In this document: piece after piece, positions 26,876 to 37,426 of the stretch
How positions within the stretch are numbered: position 1 is the first letter of the stretch
Layout: each line of letters starts with the position of its first letter
DNA from: an uncultured Bacteroidales bacterium
GTDB taxonomy: Bacteria > Bacteroidota > Bacteroidia > Bacteroidales > P3
Length of the DNA: 60,075 nucleotides
NCBI GenBank assembly: GCA_905233475.1
Contig: CAJOEN010000033.1
Coordinates: 1-60,075, forward strand
Direction of reading: 5' to 3'
Program-made: the position numbers and the translations under genes
Notes under the pieces: model-generated
Databases searched by the model: none
Told to the model about the DNA's origin: nothing
The model's input: the letters and a program-made list of their open reading frames with translations, nothing else

Positions 26876-29800
26876 ATGCCAATAGCGATGGAAAAGACAA
26901 CGACGCTTATGGGACAAGAAAAATTCCTCGTATATCGTGCTTCGGCAGGCTCGGGAAAAACGTTCACCCTTGTGCGTGAGTACCTTGCGTTGGCTTTGAA
27001 TGGCTCCGACGGCGAAATTGCCGACAATTTCAGGCATATCCTTGCCATAACTTTCACTAACAAGGCTACCAACGAGATGAAAGCCCGTATTTTGGAGTAT
27101 GCCTCCAAACTGCAGGACACCGAAAAACGCGACAGTGGAGCTATGCGCCCCATGACTGAGGCTTTGTGCTACGAACTCGGCATAAAACCCGATGAACTCT
27201 CGCGACGTGCCGCACTGCTCGAAAAGGCTGTTCTGCACAACTATTCCGATTTCTCGGTATGTACCATCGACAGTTTTATGAATCGCATTGTGCGCACTTT
27301 CGCCATAGACCTTGGACTTTCGCCGCGTTTCGAAATTACTATGGATACGGACATCCTTCTGGAAAAAGCTGTGGATAGCCTTATTGCCGACATCAGCGAC
27401 CAGCACCCGGAACTGACGGCCACGATACTGAAATTTTCGCAAGCAAATATGGAGGACGGAGGCAGTTTCAGGGTGCGGTACCAGATTTTGGATAGTGCGC
27501 AATCCATTATGAAAGAGGAGTTTGTATCCAAACTTGAAATGCTGCGGGACATACCGCTTGAAAAGTTTGGCGAATTCTCCGACATACTGCGTGGCGAAAA
27601 TCGCAAGTACGACGTTTTTGTCCGCAATTCTGCCCTTGAAATCTGTGGGGATATTGAGTCAAAAGCTCTTACCGACGACGATTTCAACAAAAAAAGCAAC
27701 GGAGTTTTCGCCTATTTCAGAAAGGTGGCCGAAAATGGTGCGGAAAAAGTTGCGGCAAGTCCTACGATATGCGGAATATTTGAAAATCAATTATTTGCCA
27801 ATTCGAAGGCAAAAAATACTGCAGCTATCGACCAGTTGGCACCGGTGATGACTCAGGCATTCAACGCTTTTCAGCAGGGATACCGCATGTTTTTGGCGCG
27901 TAAAGTCTTGTTGCACAATATTTTCCAAATGGCACTCTTAAAAGAGGTGCAATCCAAACTCGATACCTATTATTCTGAAAATGAGATACTTCATATTTCT
28001 GAAAACAACAAGCGTATATCGGAGGCAGTGCAAAACGAGCAGGCGCCTTTCATTTTCGAGCGTTTGGGTTGCCGTTACCGCCATTTCCTTGTCGATGAGT
28101 TTCAGGATACATCTATAATGCAGTGGCAGAACATATTACCGCTTATCGAAAACGGCCTTTCAGAAGGCTATAAATCTCTGATTGTGGGCGATGGCAAGCA
28201 GGCCATATATCGTTTCCGCCAAGGCGACGTGGAGCAATTCCAATACGTGCTTCAAACTCCGCAAAACGCATCGCCTATCACAAGGCAACGCTATCAGACC
28301 ATAATACGCAACGGTGCGGAGGTGAACCTCGATACAAATTTCCGCTCATACGGCAATGTGGTGGATTTCAACAATCGACTATTCAGCTATCTCGAAAACT
28401 GCCTGTACAACGGCGATACCGGAAGCCAGCTTATGCACGACATATATATTGGCGAAACTCCCGAGAAGCCGCTGCTGTTGCAGAAAGTGGCTCCAAACAA
28501 AATTGGCGGAGGTTATGTGGAGATTCATTTCTACGATGCCGCCGCCGTTCCTGAAGACGAGCCAGCATTGCCTGCCGCAAGTGTTTATGAGACAATAAAG
28601 CATTTGAAATCAATAGGATACCTGTACAAAGATATTGTGATTTTGGCACGCACCAACGACCAGCTTTCCGAACTCAGTGCCGAACTTACCGCAATCAACA
28701 ATGAGAAAGGGGAGTTGGACGGACTGATGTTCTCTTCGGCGGAATCGCTAAAACTTTCGCAGAACAGCGAAGCTAAGTTCCTGCGCTCGTTGCTTGGTTT
28801 TCTGTTCGATGAAAATAATAGGGTAATATCCTTGGAAATAGCTGAATATCTGCTTTTCAAGAATCAATGGCATTTCGACATAGCCATGCTTGCCAACGCA
28901 ACCGAATTTTCTTCCGCCCTTGCTGGGGCTTTTCCGCAGTTCAACCGCGATTGGCTTGTGTCGCAAACGCTCTACGACTGTTGCTATGAGCTGATACGCA
29001 TTTTCGGCATACCAAAAACACCTTACATCTACACTTTTCTGAACAAGGTGTCGGAATATTCGGTTTACAATCGCAACAATCTTGGCGAGTTCCTCGACTG
29101 GCTCGGCGAGAAATGGGATAGCCTGTCCACAAAGACTTCCGACGATTTGGATGCTATTCGGCTGATGACCGTGCACAAATCCAAAGGCTTGGAGTTCCCC
29201 GTTGTAATCTACCACATGATGGAATCGAAGCAGAGAAGCAAAGCTATATGGGTGGATATGAAAGACAATGAATTTGCTGAAACTCAACCTCTTGAGGTGG
29301 GACTGGTGAACATAAGCAAAGAGATGGCCAACTCCGCTTTCGAAAACGAGTACAGAAGCGAGCTGCGGAAATCCGAAATCGATAAACTGAACGTGTTTTA
29401 TGTGGCTTTGACCCGTCCCGAACAACATCTGTATATTTTTACACCGCAGCCGCCAGCGAAACCCGGCAACATTTATTATAGCATTTTCCTCAAGGATTTT
29501 TTAAAAGATAACGGTTTTGAAACGGAACGAACTGATTATGAGGAGATTTATGCTGTAGGCAACCGCGACTTCCGCGAAATAAAACAGTCTGTCGAATCCG
29601 AGGTGCATTATCTTGACGACAATGCCTCACGACCTTGGTCTGACGACGTTTGCATTGTGGGCAGAAGCGACTCCATAATGCAATACAGGCAAACCGAGCA
29701 ACAGCAGGTGGGCAACATGGTTCACGATATACTTTCGAAAATTGGCACACTGAACGAGGCAGAGACTGTAACAGCAAACTTTCTTAGCGAAACAAAAACC

Positions 29801-30121
29801 GATAAGGAAGTTTCCGACGCTGCTAAAAGGTTGATACAAAGCGTGTTGCATTCTACGGAAGTGTGCGATTTCTTCAATCCCGAATATGATTATAAAACGG
29901 AATGCGAAATTCTGCATAATGGTGAGATTGTGCGTCCCGACCGCATTGTTTTCACTCCGGAAGAGACTTGGGTGGTGGATTTCAAAACCGGCCTGCACGA
30001 GGACAAACACATAGCCCAGGTCAATGCCTACAAAACGGTGCTGAAAGACATGGGATTTCCCTGTGTAAAAGGATTTTTGATGTATATCAGCAACGAGGGT
30101 TGCCATGTGGAAGAGGTATGA
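26876..30121 (+). CDS. addA: UvrD-type helicase with RecB-like nuclease (AddA-like)
   Basis: 1081 residues. Helicase motifs run in order: Walker A ASAGSGKTFTL near 19-29, motif II VDEFQDTS near 405, motif III VGDGKQAIYRFRQGD, motif V TVHKSKGLEFPV near 764, and motif VI VALTRPEQHLYIF. The C-terminal PD-(D/E)xK nuclease has DRIVFTPEETWVVDFKTG near 1020-1040. This is the AddA/RecB arrangement for double-strand break resection. ATGs at 26876 and 26888 are both possible. The AddB partner often lies beside it but is not in this window. No terminator separates it from the next gene. Confidence 0.9.
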   Translation: MPIAMEKTTTLMGQEKFLVYRASAGSGKTFTLVREYLALALNGSDGEIADNFRHILAITFTNKATNEMKARILEYASKLQDTEKRDSGAMRPMTEALCYELGIKPDELSRRAALLEKAVLHNYSDFSVCTIDSFMNRIVRTFAIDLGLSPRFEITMDTDILLEKAVDSLIADISDQHPELTATILKFSQANMEDGGSFRVRYQILDSAQSIMKEEFVSKLEMLRDIPLEKFGEFSDILRGENRKYDVFVRNSALEICGDIESKALTDDDFNKKSNGVFAYFRKVAENGAEKVAASPTICGIFENQLFANSKAKNTAAIDQLAPVMTQAFNAFQQGYRMFLARKVLLHNIFQMALLKEVQSKLDTYYSENEILHISENNKRISEAVQNEQAPFIFERLGCRYRHFLVDEFQDTSIMQWQNILPLIENGLSEGYKSLIVGDGKQAIYRFRQGDVEQFQYVLQTPQNASPITRQRYQTIIRNGAEVNLDTNFRSYGNVVDFNNRLFSYLENCLYNGDTGSQLMHDIYIGETPEKPLLLQKVAPNKIGGGYVEIHFYDAAAVPEDEPALPAASVYETIKHLKSIGYLYKDIVILARTNDQLSELSAELTAINNEKGELDGLMFSSAESLKLSQNSEAKFLRSLLGFLFDENNRVISLEIAEYLLFKNQWHFDIAMLANATEFSSALAGAFPQFNRDWLVSQTLYDCCYELIRIFGIPKTPYIYTFLNKVSEYSVYNRNNLGEFLDWLGEKWDSLSTKTSDDLDAIRLMTVHKSKGLEFPVVIYHMMESKQRSKAIWVDMKDNEFAETQPLEVGLVNISKEMANSAFENEYRSELRKSEIDKLNVFYVALTRPEQHLYIFTPQPPAKPGNIYYSIFLKDFLKDNGFETERTDYEEIYAVGNRDFREIKQSVESEVHYLDDNASRPWSDDVCIVGRSDSIMQYRQTEQQQVGNMVHDILSKIGTLNEAETVTANFLSETKTDKEVSDAAKRLIQSVLHSTEVCDFFNPEYDYKTECEILHNGEIVRPDRIVFTPEETWVVDFKTGLHEDKHIAQVNAYKTVLKDMGFPCVKGFLMYISNEGCHVEEV

Positions 30122-30210
30122 TATTAAGAATAATATTCGCAAAAGCGTAAGTTTTAACGTGTGTAGGGTACCAAATATTTTTGTTTAATCAGAAAACTTT
30201 ATCAAAATAC

Positions 30211-32733
30211 ATGTCGAAAAAAATTGTAATACTTTTGGCTTTTGCTGTTGCAACGGTATTTTCCGCAACAGCGCAGAACAATGGAAAAATCACAGGAAAA
30301 ATAATTGACGCACGTAGCGGAGAACCTGTGGAATACGCTACGGTAGCACTGCTAAAACCCAAGGATTCATCGTTGGCAAATGGCTCAGTAAGTACCACAA
30401 ACGGTACTTTTGCCGTGGAAGTACCCGCAGGCACCTATCTGCTGAAGGTTTCTTTTATGGGCTACACTCCATATATGCACCATTCGCAATTGTCTGTAAA
30501 GGCCTCAAAAATAGTGAGTTTGGGAACTATAAAGATTTCGCAGAACTCGCAGATGATGGAACAGGTGGTGGTGAAAGCCGAACGCTCGATGGTGGATTAC
30601 CAGCTCGACAAACGTGTGGTGAACGTGGACAAGAACATTGTGGCGGGAGGCGGTACGGCCACCGACGTGCTTGAAAACGTCCCCTCTGTGGCCATCGACA
30701 ACGACGGAAACGTCACCCTGCGAGGCTCCACCAACGTAAAAGTGCTTATCAACGACCGTCCTTACGAACTCCTCGGCAGCGATTTGGAAACACTTCTCGA
30801 ACAGATTCCCGCCAGCTCGATAGAAAATGTGGAGGTGGTTACCAACCCATCCGCCAAGTACGACCCCGAGGGTATGTCGGGCATCATCAACCTGAAACTG
30901 AAAGAGAACACCGTGGGTGCCAAGGGTTTGAACGGAGTGGTGAACCTCAATTTCGGCTCACCCTTGCCCAAGTTCGTGCCTACCTCGATGGCGACCATCA
31001 ACCTGAACTACAATACCGGCAAGTGGGGTTTCTTCCTCTCCGCCGACGCTGGCGTACGCAGTCACGCACACAACGCCGTAACCTACCTTGAACGTTTCAG
31101 TGGTGGAGAGAAAAAATCTTCTGACAGTCTTTTCGAGGACGGCGTGCACAGCAACTACATGGGCAGTGTGAAAGTCGGTGGCGAGTATCATTTCGACGAA
31201 AAGACCACCCTTGCGCTCTCGTACCAGCTGCGTGGCGGCAACAGGGTGCGAAAAAACAGCATTGACGACGTGGATTTGTTCAGAAACAACTTTCTGGACT
31301 ACACCCAAACCGACACCAACAGCAACAAAAATCACAACCACGCCATAAACCTCAATTTCATCAGGAAATTCGACAAAAAAGACCAGATGCTCACCGCCGA
31401 TGTTACTTTCAACATTCGCGGACGCCACGGCGACGGCGTTCAGGAACAAACCTACGACAACGCCGAGGCCAACTTGAAAAACTACTACCTCCGCAATTCG
31501 GGAGTGGAGAACTCCAACCGCAACATCAACATGAAACTGGACTATGTGCATCCCATCAACGACAAACTGCGTCTGGAAACGGGCTACGAAGGACGTGTGA
31601 TGAAAACTAACCAAGACTACGAATATTACCTTTCTACATACGACAGCATCACCGGAGTGCTTAACAAAGTCTTCGACGAGCGTTCCTCAACGCATTTCGA
31701 CTACGGTCAGGACATACACGCCATCTACGCCACCCTCGGCTGGAAGGTTACAGAGAAATTCTCCGCCTTGGCGGGACTAAGGGGCGAGTATTCAACCATT
31801 TACGGTGAGGACAAAAACCACACCGACATCGAGCCGGTGAAAAAGGAATATCGGCAGCTGTACCCCACGCTTCACATGTCGTACACCATTAATGAAAATC
31901 AGAGCCTGCAGCTGAGCTATAGCCGCCGTGTGCGCCGTCCGCACATGTGGGACTTGCACCCCTATCTCGATGTGCGCGAGGGACAACAACTGAGCTTCGG
32001 CAACCCCTATCTCGACCCTGAGTTCACTAACTCGGTGGAACTATCGTATAATTTGGGTATCAATAAGTTGAATATCTTTACTTCGGCCTATTTCCGTCAA
32101 ACCAACAATATGATGACCCGCTACGGATTTGTTTGGAACGAGACTTCGGCAGCCCGCTACTCGCCGTGGATGCCTTACAATAGCGAATACAATGACTATT
32201 GGGCTTCTACTTGGCAAAACCTTAACAAAGGTCTTAACTACGGTTTGGAGTTTATTGTGGACTATCAGATTGCCAGATGGTGGAAGATGAACCTCAGCAT
32301 AAACCTTTACGAAAATATGATAGAAGGTACTGAACTACTTGATAATCAAGATAAAAATGCTTTCCGTGCCAGCGGTAAGTTCAGTTCCTTTATGACACTT
32401 CCAAAAGACTGGACAATTCAGCTATCCGGACAGTACCGCGCACCTTTCATGGATTTGCAAACCGACATGCTGGCTTCCTATTGGGCAGACTTGGCCGTTA
32501 AAAAGGACATTATGCAGAAACGCGCGACCATAAGTCTGCGTGTTGGCGATGTGTTCTGCACAGGAGGTTTCGGACATACAACCGAAAACGAGCAAATGTA
32601 CCGTGTTATGCGGTCGAAACGCCTCTCGCCAAGCGTAACAATAGGTTTCTCCTACAAAATCAACAACGGTTTGAAACAAGGCCGTCGCGAAATTTCGGAA
32701 GACGACTCCGACGAAGGTTCTGCGGAATATTGA
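30211..32733 (+). CDS. TonB-dependent receptor-like outer-membrane barrel
   Basis: 840 residues from the ATG at 30211, with signal peptide to SATAQ. A carboxypeptidase-like regulatory domain (GKITGKIIDARSGEPVEYAT) is followed by a plug (VLENVPSVAIDNDGNVTLRG, then IENVEVVTNPSAKYDPEGMS). A large barrel of the OMP_b-brl_3 kind includes SYSRRVRRPHMWDLHPYLD. The first in-frame codon at 30181 is TTG and adds only a weak leader. No SusD-like partner is adjacent, so the cargo is unknown. It lies 89 nt after addA. Confidence 0.88.
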   Translation: MSKKIVILLAFAVATVFSATAQNNGKITGKIIDARSGEPVEYATVALLKPKDSSLANGSVSTTNGTFAVEVPAGTYLLKVSFMGYTPYMHHSQLSVKASKIVSLGTIKISQNSQMMEQVVVKAERSMVDYQLDKRVVNVDKNIVAGGGTATDVLENVPSVAIDNDGNVTLRGSTNVKVLINDRPYELLGSDLETLLEQIPASSIENVEVVTNPSAKYDPEGMSGIINLKLKENTVGAKGLNGVVNLNFGSPLPKFVPTSMATINLNYNTGKWGFFLSADAGVRSHAHNAVTYLERFSGGEKKSSDSLFEDGVHSNYMGSVKVGGEYHFDEKTTLALSYQLRGGNRVRKNSIDDVDLFRNNFLDYTQTDTNSNKNHNHAINLNFIRKFDKKDQMLTADVTFNIRGRHGDGVQEQTYDNAEANLKNYYLRNSGVENSNRNINMKLDYVHPINDKLRLETGYEGRVMKTNQDYEYYLSTYDSITGVLNKVFDERSSTHFDYGQDIHAIYATLGWKVTEKFSALAGLRGEYSTIYGEDKNHTDIEPVKKEYRQLYPTLHMSYTINENQSLQLSYSRRVRRPHMWDLHPYLDVREGQQLSFGNPYLDPEFTNSVELSYNLGINKLNIFTSAYFRQTNNMMTRYGFVWNETSAARYSPWMPYNSEYNDYWASTWQNLNKGLNYGLEFIVDYQIARWWKMNLSINLYENMIEGTELLDNQDKNAFRASGKFSSFMTLPKDWTIQLSGQYRAPFMDLQTDMLASYWADLAVKKDIMQKRATISLRVGDVFCTGGFGHTTENEQMYRVMRSKRLSPSVTIGFSYKINNGLKQGRREISEDDSDEGSAEY

Positions 32734-32764
32734 TGTTTGTCCGAATACAAAAAATAAACCATGA

Positions 32765-33721
32765 CTATTCTACATAAAATCGTATCTTCTTCAATTTCTT
32801 TGTCTTGGATTCGGTTACGGACAGGCCGTAGTCGGTGCGTAGTTTCTCGAAAAGCTCGTCCTGCGGTATGCGGTGGTCAAGGATTGACATTGGGTTTTCC
32901 GACAAATCTTTTGTAGTGGGTATTTTGTGTTCGTACAAGTCGCTAATGTAGAAGTAAAAAGGCGTGGCAGGGTCGATGCCGGCGGCAAGTGTAAAAGGTA
33001 TGGCATAATATTCTTTCAATCCTTCCATAACAAAACCTATTAGATAGTCAATATCTGAAATAACATCCGCATTCGCAAAATATATAGCACTGTCGGCAAT
33101 GCCAATTTCGTAAGCCGCAACCAAATTGGTGTCGGATCTGAGATAACCATTTTGTATCAGTCCAGCAATGAAATCTTCCGAGTAACTGTCTGATTTTGGG
33201 GATATTGTAAGCACCATCTTACGCCATAGGTTGGTGTTGTCGGGTTCATAAATGTACATCGCATTTTCATTAAAGTCGGCACTTTCAGCTTTGTCATATA
33301 AATGTATATGTTTCACTATTTCAGGCAATTCGCCGTAAAATGTCATGGTATTTGTTGCACTGTCGGTGTACAAACCCTGTTTCAGCATCTCTTTTGCCTG
33401 CGAAATTGGCATTGTTTCGAGGTGGGCCTCATAGCTGTTGCTGGAAAAGCTCACATCGGTGCCGAAGAAAAAGAAAGGCACAAGAATGGCAAGCGAGTTG
33501 TTAAGCACGTGAAGTGCCACGCTATATATAAAACGGTAATTGATAACTATATAGCTCATTACCAAAGCCATTCCAAAAATGGCCATGATTCCGAAAACAA
33601 GATAGGCCGAAAAGCCTGAGAAACCTGAAATGTGCATGAGTGCGAAAACCACCGATGTGGAGATTATGGTAACAAGTTTCTTTTTTCGGTCGTTTTTGAT
33701 GAGGAACATAGGCAGATGCAC
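32765..33721 (-). pseudogene. Truncated CPBP-family protease paralogue
   Basis: 318 codons from a GTG. It is clearly a copy of the protein at 34643-36001. VFALMHISGFSGF corresponds to CPBP motif 2, VALHVLNNSLAIL to motif 3, and the C-terminal end TESKTKKLKKIRFYVE to the same end in the paralogue. The first ~130 residues, including the catalytic EExxxR motif, are absent. Its start overlaps the 3' end of the DUF3784 gene by 58 bp in another frame, so the missing part may have been replaced by that gene. Without the glutamates it should not be a protease. It may be decaying, or kept for its C-terminal domain. Confidence 0.65.
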
Positions 33722-33990
33722 AAAACTACAGGCGCGCAGATAGTGAATACTCCCTTTGCCATCTCCCAGTCGAAAGGAATAAGAACAACTCCCACTGCCA
33801 CAGACAAAACTCCCGTAAGAATAAAGCCCAACCTCATTTTGGATTTGAACGTCGCTATGTCGAAGTTCTTTTTTTCTTCTTCAGACATTGTGTTGTAGCC
33901 CGCTATCAAGCCGGGATGTTTGTAAACCGCCATGCCCAAAAGGATGTAAAACAATCCGAGTATTATATTTATCAAATCCATGATATGCAA
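33664..33990 (-). CDS. DUF3784-like small membrane protein
   Basis: 108 residues with a typical DUF3784 opening: a membrane helix (IILGLFYILLGMAVY), then KHPGLIAGYNTMSEEEKKNFD, then two more helices. The last ~20 residues (SSSKTTEKRNLLP) run over the beginning of the truncated CPBP frame and do not look like family sequence, so the natural C-terminus may have been lost when the two genes were joined. Function unknown. Confidence 0.7.
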   Translation of the reverse strand: MHIMDLINIILGLFYILLGMAVYKHPGLIAGYNTMSEEEKKNFDIATFKSKMRLGFILTGVLSVAVGVVLIPFDWEMAKGVFTICAPVVLCICLCSSSKTTEKRNLLP

Positions 33991-34081
33991 AAAAAATGCA
34001 GAATTTGTTTTGTTCGAAGTTGATATGCGATTTTAATGTTTATTGCAGATGATTTGATTTAGAGTCTTTCGAAACACCCAT

Positions 34082-34609
34082 TTATAGTTTGACAAAAGGC
34101 AATCTATACGGCTTGAACTGTGCAAAAACATGGCAAAGTCGTTCTTTGTCCACAGCCTTAGCCCAGCCGATATGTTCGTTTTGAATGCCTACACAATTCT
34201 GATTTATATCAATTCCAGTTTTCAGCAACAGTGTGTCGCGGCTATAAACCCATAGTTCGCTTTCTACTGTAGCCATATCTCCACCGGAAATCTCAAACGA
34301 GAAAAAATCCTTCAATTGCCGCAATACTGCGGTGTCAGTACAGACCAACATCCGTCGGGTGGACATTCCGTCAGGAAGGTCGTTCCAATCGTCAGAAGAT
34401 AGATAAAGAACAGCTTTGCCGTTGCTTAAATCAATATCTTTCAATGGATTGACAACGTTTTCATCTTCGTTGACAATTGGAAAAACATTTGTGTTCGAAT
34501 GTTGTAGCACTATTGGGAAACCGCCTATGCCCAGCCATACAATGAACACTATGACTATAAGGATGAGAGCGGTTAATGCTTTACGAAATCGAGTATGTTT
34601 TTTTGCCAT
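34082..34609 (-). CDS. Hypothetical membrane-anchored protein
   Basis: 175 residues. A basic start (MAKKHTRFRKA) leads to one membrane helix (LTALILIVIVFIVWLGIGGF), then a 145-residue outer domain of mixed alpha/beta with KAVLYLSSDDWNDLPDG. No family is recognised. It lies between the two CPBP paralogues, 33 nt after the first, in the same operon. Confidence 0.6.
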   Translation of the reverse strand: MAKKHTRFRKALTALILIVIVFIVWLGIGGFPIVLQHSNTNVFPIVNEDENVVNPLKDIDLSNGKAVLYLSSDDWNDLPDGMSTRRMLVCTDTAVLRQLKDFFSFEISGGDMATVESELWVYSRDTLLLKTGIDINQNCVGIQNEHIGWAKAVDKERLCHVFAQFKPYRLPFVKL

Positions 34610-34642
34610 GACGAAACTATTATTAATACATTATTATCACAT

Positions 34643-36001
34643 TCACTGGCAGTAAAACCGCACCTGCTTGATTTTCCGCGTTTTGGATTCCTTTACGGCA
34701 AGTCCGTACTGCTCGCGCAATGCCTTGATAACATCCTCTTTGGTGGGCTTGGTGTCCAAAGACGCTGTCGGGTCGTAAACCATCCTCAAAAGCGACTGGC
34801 TTTTATTTTTATGAACATCCAACTCCCAATAGTACCCTACAGGGGTTTCGGGGTCGGTGCTAGGGGCCACCACCAAAGGCAATGAGTAAGAGCTACTTAC
34901 CCAATCGAGAAAATCTTCCAAAGGAAAATAAGATCCTGTAGTGTCTTGTTTTAACAATTCCAATGAAAGTGAGTCTCCCTCTTCAGATTCATACTCAGAC
35001 AATTGGGATTTGTACAAAGCCATATCGGCAATGGAGACCTCCAAGGCCGGAACCATAGTTGTGTCGGATTTCAAACGGCCGCTTTTGATAATAGCATTAA
35101 CTATGTCGTCGCAATCCACACTATCCCCATTTATCTTAATATCAAGCGCATATCTCGTCCAAAGGTAGGTATTGTCGGGATAGAAAATCCGCAGTTCGCC
35201 GTTGGAAGGTTTTGTATCTGTATGTATGAAACAATAATTATCGATTTCGTTCACCATCTCAGGAAGTTCTCCATAAAAAGTAACGGAGGTCGAATCCTCA
35301 ATCCAATGGGGATACATCTCTTCGAACTCGTCCATCTTCATATTGCGCAGCTCGCCTTCGAAATTGTCGCCCGAAATAGCCTCGGTGCCCATAAAAAACA
35401 ACGGCAGAAGCAAGGCAAGGGAGTTGTTAAGCACATGAATAGCAACACTATAGATAAAACGGTAGTTTATCACCACATAGCACATCACCAGCGCCATGCC
35501 GAAAATCTGCAAAATGCCAAACACCGAAGCTAACGAAAATGTGGAGTAGCCGGAGAGGTGCATGGCGGCAAATAGCACCGAAGTGGTAATAATGGACACC
35601 TGACGTTTGCGGTGCTGGTCGCGGATAACGAAAAAAAGCACGATGCACAGGGCGGCAAAGGCTATAAACCAGATATTTAGCGTCAGCAAAACAAAGTTGG
35701 CCATCGCAGCCGCACAAACTATGTAGGCGTAGAGTTTGCCTTTGCCCCAAAAGCGGAACGCAAATTCCTCCATAACGGGCTGTAACACACACAGCCACAG
35801 GAAAATCACCACCATAGTCGCCGTCGGAGCGTAGGGCACAAGCCTGTCGATAAGATTCTTCATCAGCCCCATCAGCTCATCCTGCCCACTTTTGGGGGAG
35901 TCGGAAGTGCCGAGCAACAAAGTGGCCGCCATTAATCCAAACCATAATGCCAGACCAATGAATAATATTGGACGGAACTCTCGTTTTTTTTGTGTTTTCA
36001 T
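34643..36001 (-). CDS. CPBP intramembrane metalloprotease with long C-terminal domain
   Basis: 452 residues. All three CPBP (CAAX protease and bacteriocin-processing) motifs are present: EEFAFRFW near residues 78-85, FAAMHLSGY near 144, and HVLNNSLALL near 187-196, within about seven membrane segments. After residue ~210 comes a ~240-residue soluble domain that I cannot match (SVTFYGELPEMVNEID, RIFYPDNTYLWTRY, ending KESKTRKIKQVRFYCQ). It is shared only with the truncated paralogue at 32765-33721. The gene starts 15 nt after the MutS-like gene, in one operon. The protease role is family-based; its target is unknown. Confidence 0.8.
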   Translation of the reverse strand: MKTQKKREFRPILFIGLALWFGLMAATLLLGTSDSPKSGQDELMGLMKNLIDRLVPYAPTATMVVIFLWLCVLQPVMEEFAFRFWGKGKLYAYIVCAAAMANFVLLTLNIWFIAFAALCIVLFFVIRDQHRKRQVSIITTSVLFAAMHLSGYSTFSLASVFGILQIFGMALVMCYVVINYRFIYSVAIHVLNNSLALLLPLFFMGTEAISGDNFEGELRNMKMDEFEEMYPHWIEDSTSVTFYGELPEMVNEIDNYCFIHTDTKPSNGELRIFYPDNTYLWTRYALDIKINGDSVDCDDIVNAIIKSGRLKSDTTMVPALEVSIADMALYKSQLSEYESEEGDSLSLELLKQDTTGSYFPLEDFLDWVSSSYSLPLVVAPSTDPETPVGYYWELDVHKNKSQSLLRMVYDPTASLDTKPTKEDVIKALREQYGLAVKESKTRKIKQVRFYCQ

Positions 36002-36016
36002 AGTCGTTTAATTTTA

Positions 36017-37426
36017 TTATGTGTTTATTTTCAATGCTTTACGTGCGTTGCTCAAAACTTCGGCATCAAAGTTGAGAATTTCGGCAATGCGAAGTGCCTC
36101 CTGCGGCACATTGCCCGAATGGTCTTCGGTAAGTGTGTAGTCGATAAAACTGTTGATGTTTTGCGGCGTTATCCGTTGGGTGTCGTCAATGCCTTGTTTC
36201 AAACCTTTAACCCTCAGTCGTTTGCATTGCGACAGCAAGCCGCTGTAGTGGGTGGTGAGCAACGAAAAAGAGCTTTGGCGGTTGAGATACTCCACAATGG
36301 CATCTACAATGGCCATGCCCTCGTAGGGATTGGTGGTGCGGGCTGGCTCGTCGATAAGCACCAAGAGTCGGTTCTGTTTTGTTTGCTGTATTATATTGTT
36401 GATTTTCAGCATTTCGGAAGCAAAGGACGAAAGTCCGTTCATCTCGTCCTGCTCGTCGCCTATGCAGAACAGCACATCGTCCACCGGCACAATCTGCGCT
36501 TCGGCGGCGGGTACGAAAAATCCGAACTGCGCCATCAGCTGGGCAATACCTACCGACTTGAGCAGCACAGTCTTTCCCGCCATATTGGCGCCGGTTATAA
36601 CGCAAGCACCTTCGCCGAATTCGATGTCTATTGGTTGGCAATGGCCGCCTTTTTCGGTAAGAACATCGTGCAAACGGATATTGTAAAGTTCTTTGTAACA
36701 GATTGTTGTGCCAATAGTGGGTTTGCAAAGGTTGTAACGTTTGTTCAAACGGTATTTTGCTAAAATTATGTCGAGACGAGCTATCTGCTGTATGGCTTCG
36801 AGCAGATCATCGGCAAATTGCGACAGGCTGTGCGACAGTGTTTTACGTACTTCGTTTTCCACTTCGGAGTTATGTTGCCAAAGTTCGGCTATGCGTTTTT
36901 CCGTAGAATCATCGGGGGCGTTTTTTGTCTGCAAGGCTCTCAACTCCTTGCGTATCAGCGTCAAGCGTTGGTCGTAACTGTCGTAGATGTAGAAGTGCGG
37001 CACACCGTTGTGGTCGGGGTCGAGAAGGGACACCACTTCCGACAAGTCGGGCAAAGCCACAATGCCACCTATGCCGATGGCGTCCACATGTCCGGCAATG
37101 GCATTGTTGAGCATGGCAAAGTTCTTTACTTCAAACAGTTGCACATCGTCGAGGACCACTTTCTGCTTGCAGTTGAGGAAAGTAGTGGTGATGTCGCAAA
37201 TCTGCATAAGGGCGTGTCCCAAATCGGTTATAGTTTGTGGGGCGTTGCAGGAGTCAATGGCGTTGGCAATAGTCTCAATATCAAGCCATTGTCTTTGTAA
37301 GGTTTCGGCTTTGGAGTAAAATTCGGTCTTGTGCAATATTTGCCGCGACACTCCCGAGAGCAGCTCCAAATGTTCGATAACGTACCGGAATCCCGGATTT
37401 TGGTTTATATGTTCTTTTAATGTCAT
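36017..37426 (-). CDS. MutS-family ATPase without mismatch domain (KamC-like)
   Basis: 469 residues, about half of a true MutS. The mismatch-recognition domain is absent. A helical core-like region is followed by the ABC-type MutS domain V: Walker A in VITGANMAGKTVLLKSVG near residues 285-300, Walker B LLVLIDEPARTTNP near 365-378, and the switch His in LLTTHYSG. As recalled from lysine-fermentation clusters of Porphyromonas and Fusobacterium, a short MutS-like gene is paired with a P-loop gene exactly like the upstream neighbour. The ATG overlaps that gene's stop by 4 bp. A role in aminomutase support rather than DNA repair is therefore likely, but the aminomutase genes are not here. Confidence 0.75.
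   Translation of the reverse strand: MTLKEHINQNPGFRYVIEHLELLSGVSRQILHKTEFYSKAETLQRQWLDIETIANAIDSCNAPQTITDLGHALMQICDITTTFLNCKQKVVLDDVQLFEVKNFAMLNNAIAGHVDAIGIGGIVALPDLSEVVSLLDPDHNGVPHFYIYDSYDQRLTLIRKELRALQTKNAPDDSTEKRIAELWQHNSEVENEVRKTLSHSLSQFADDLLEAIQQIARLDIILAKYRLNKRYNLCKPTIGTTICYKELYNIRLHDVLTEKGGHCQPIDIEFGEGACVITGANMAGKTVLLKSVGIAQLMAQFGFFVPAAEAQIVPVDDVLFCIGDEQDEMNGLSSFASEMLKINNIIQQTKQNRLLVLIDEPARTTNPYEGMAIVDAIVEYLNRQSSFSLLTTHYSGLLSQCKRLRVKGLKQGIDDTQRITPQNINSFIDYTLTEDHSGNVPQEALRIAEILNFDAEVLSNARKALKINT

Noticed and set aside
36017..37426. Mismatch-repair mutS
   Set aside because: It is half length, lacks the FxE mismatch-binding domain, and Walker B reads DEPARTTNP rather than DExGRGTS.
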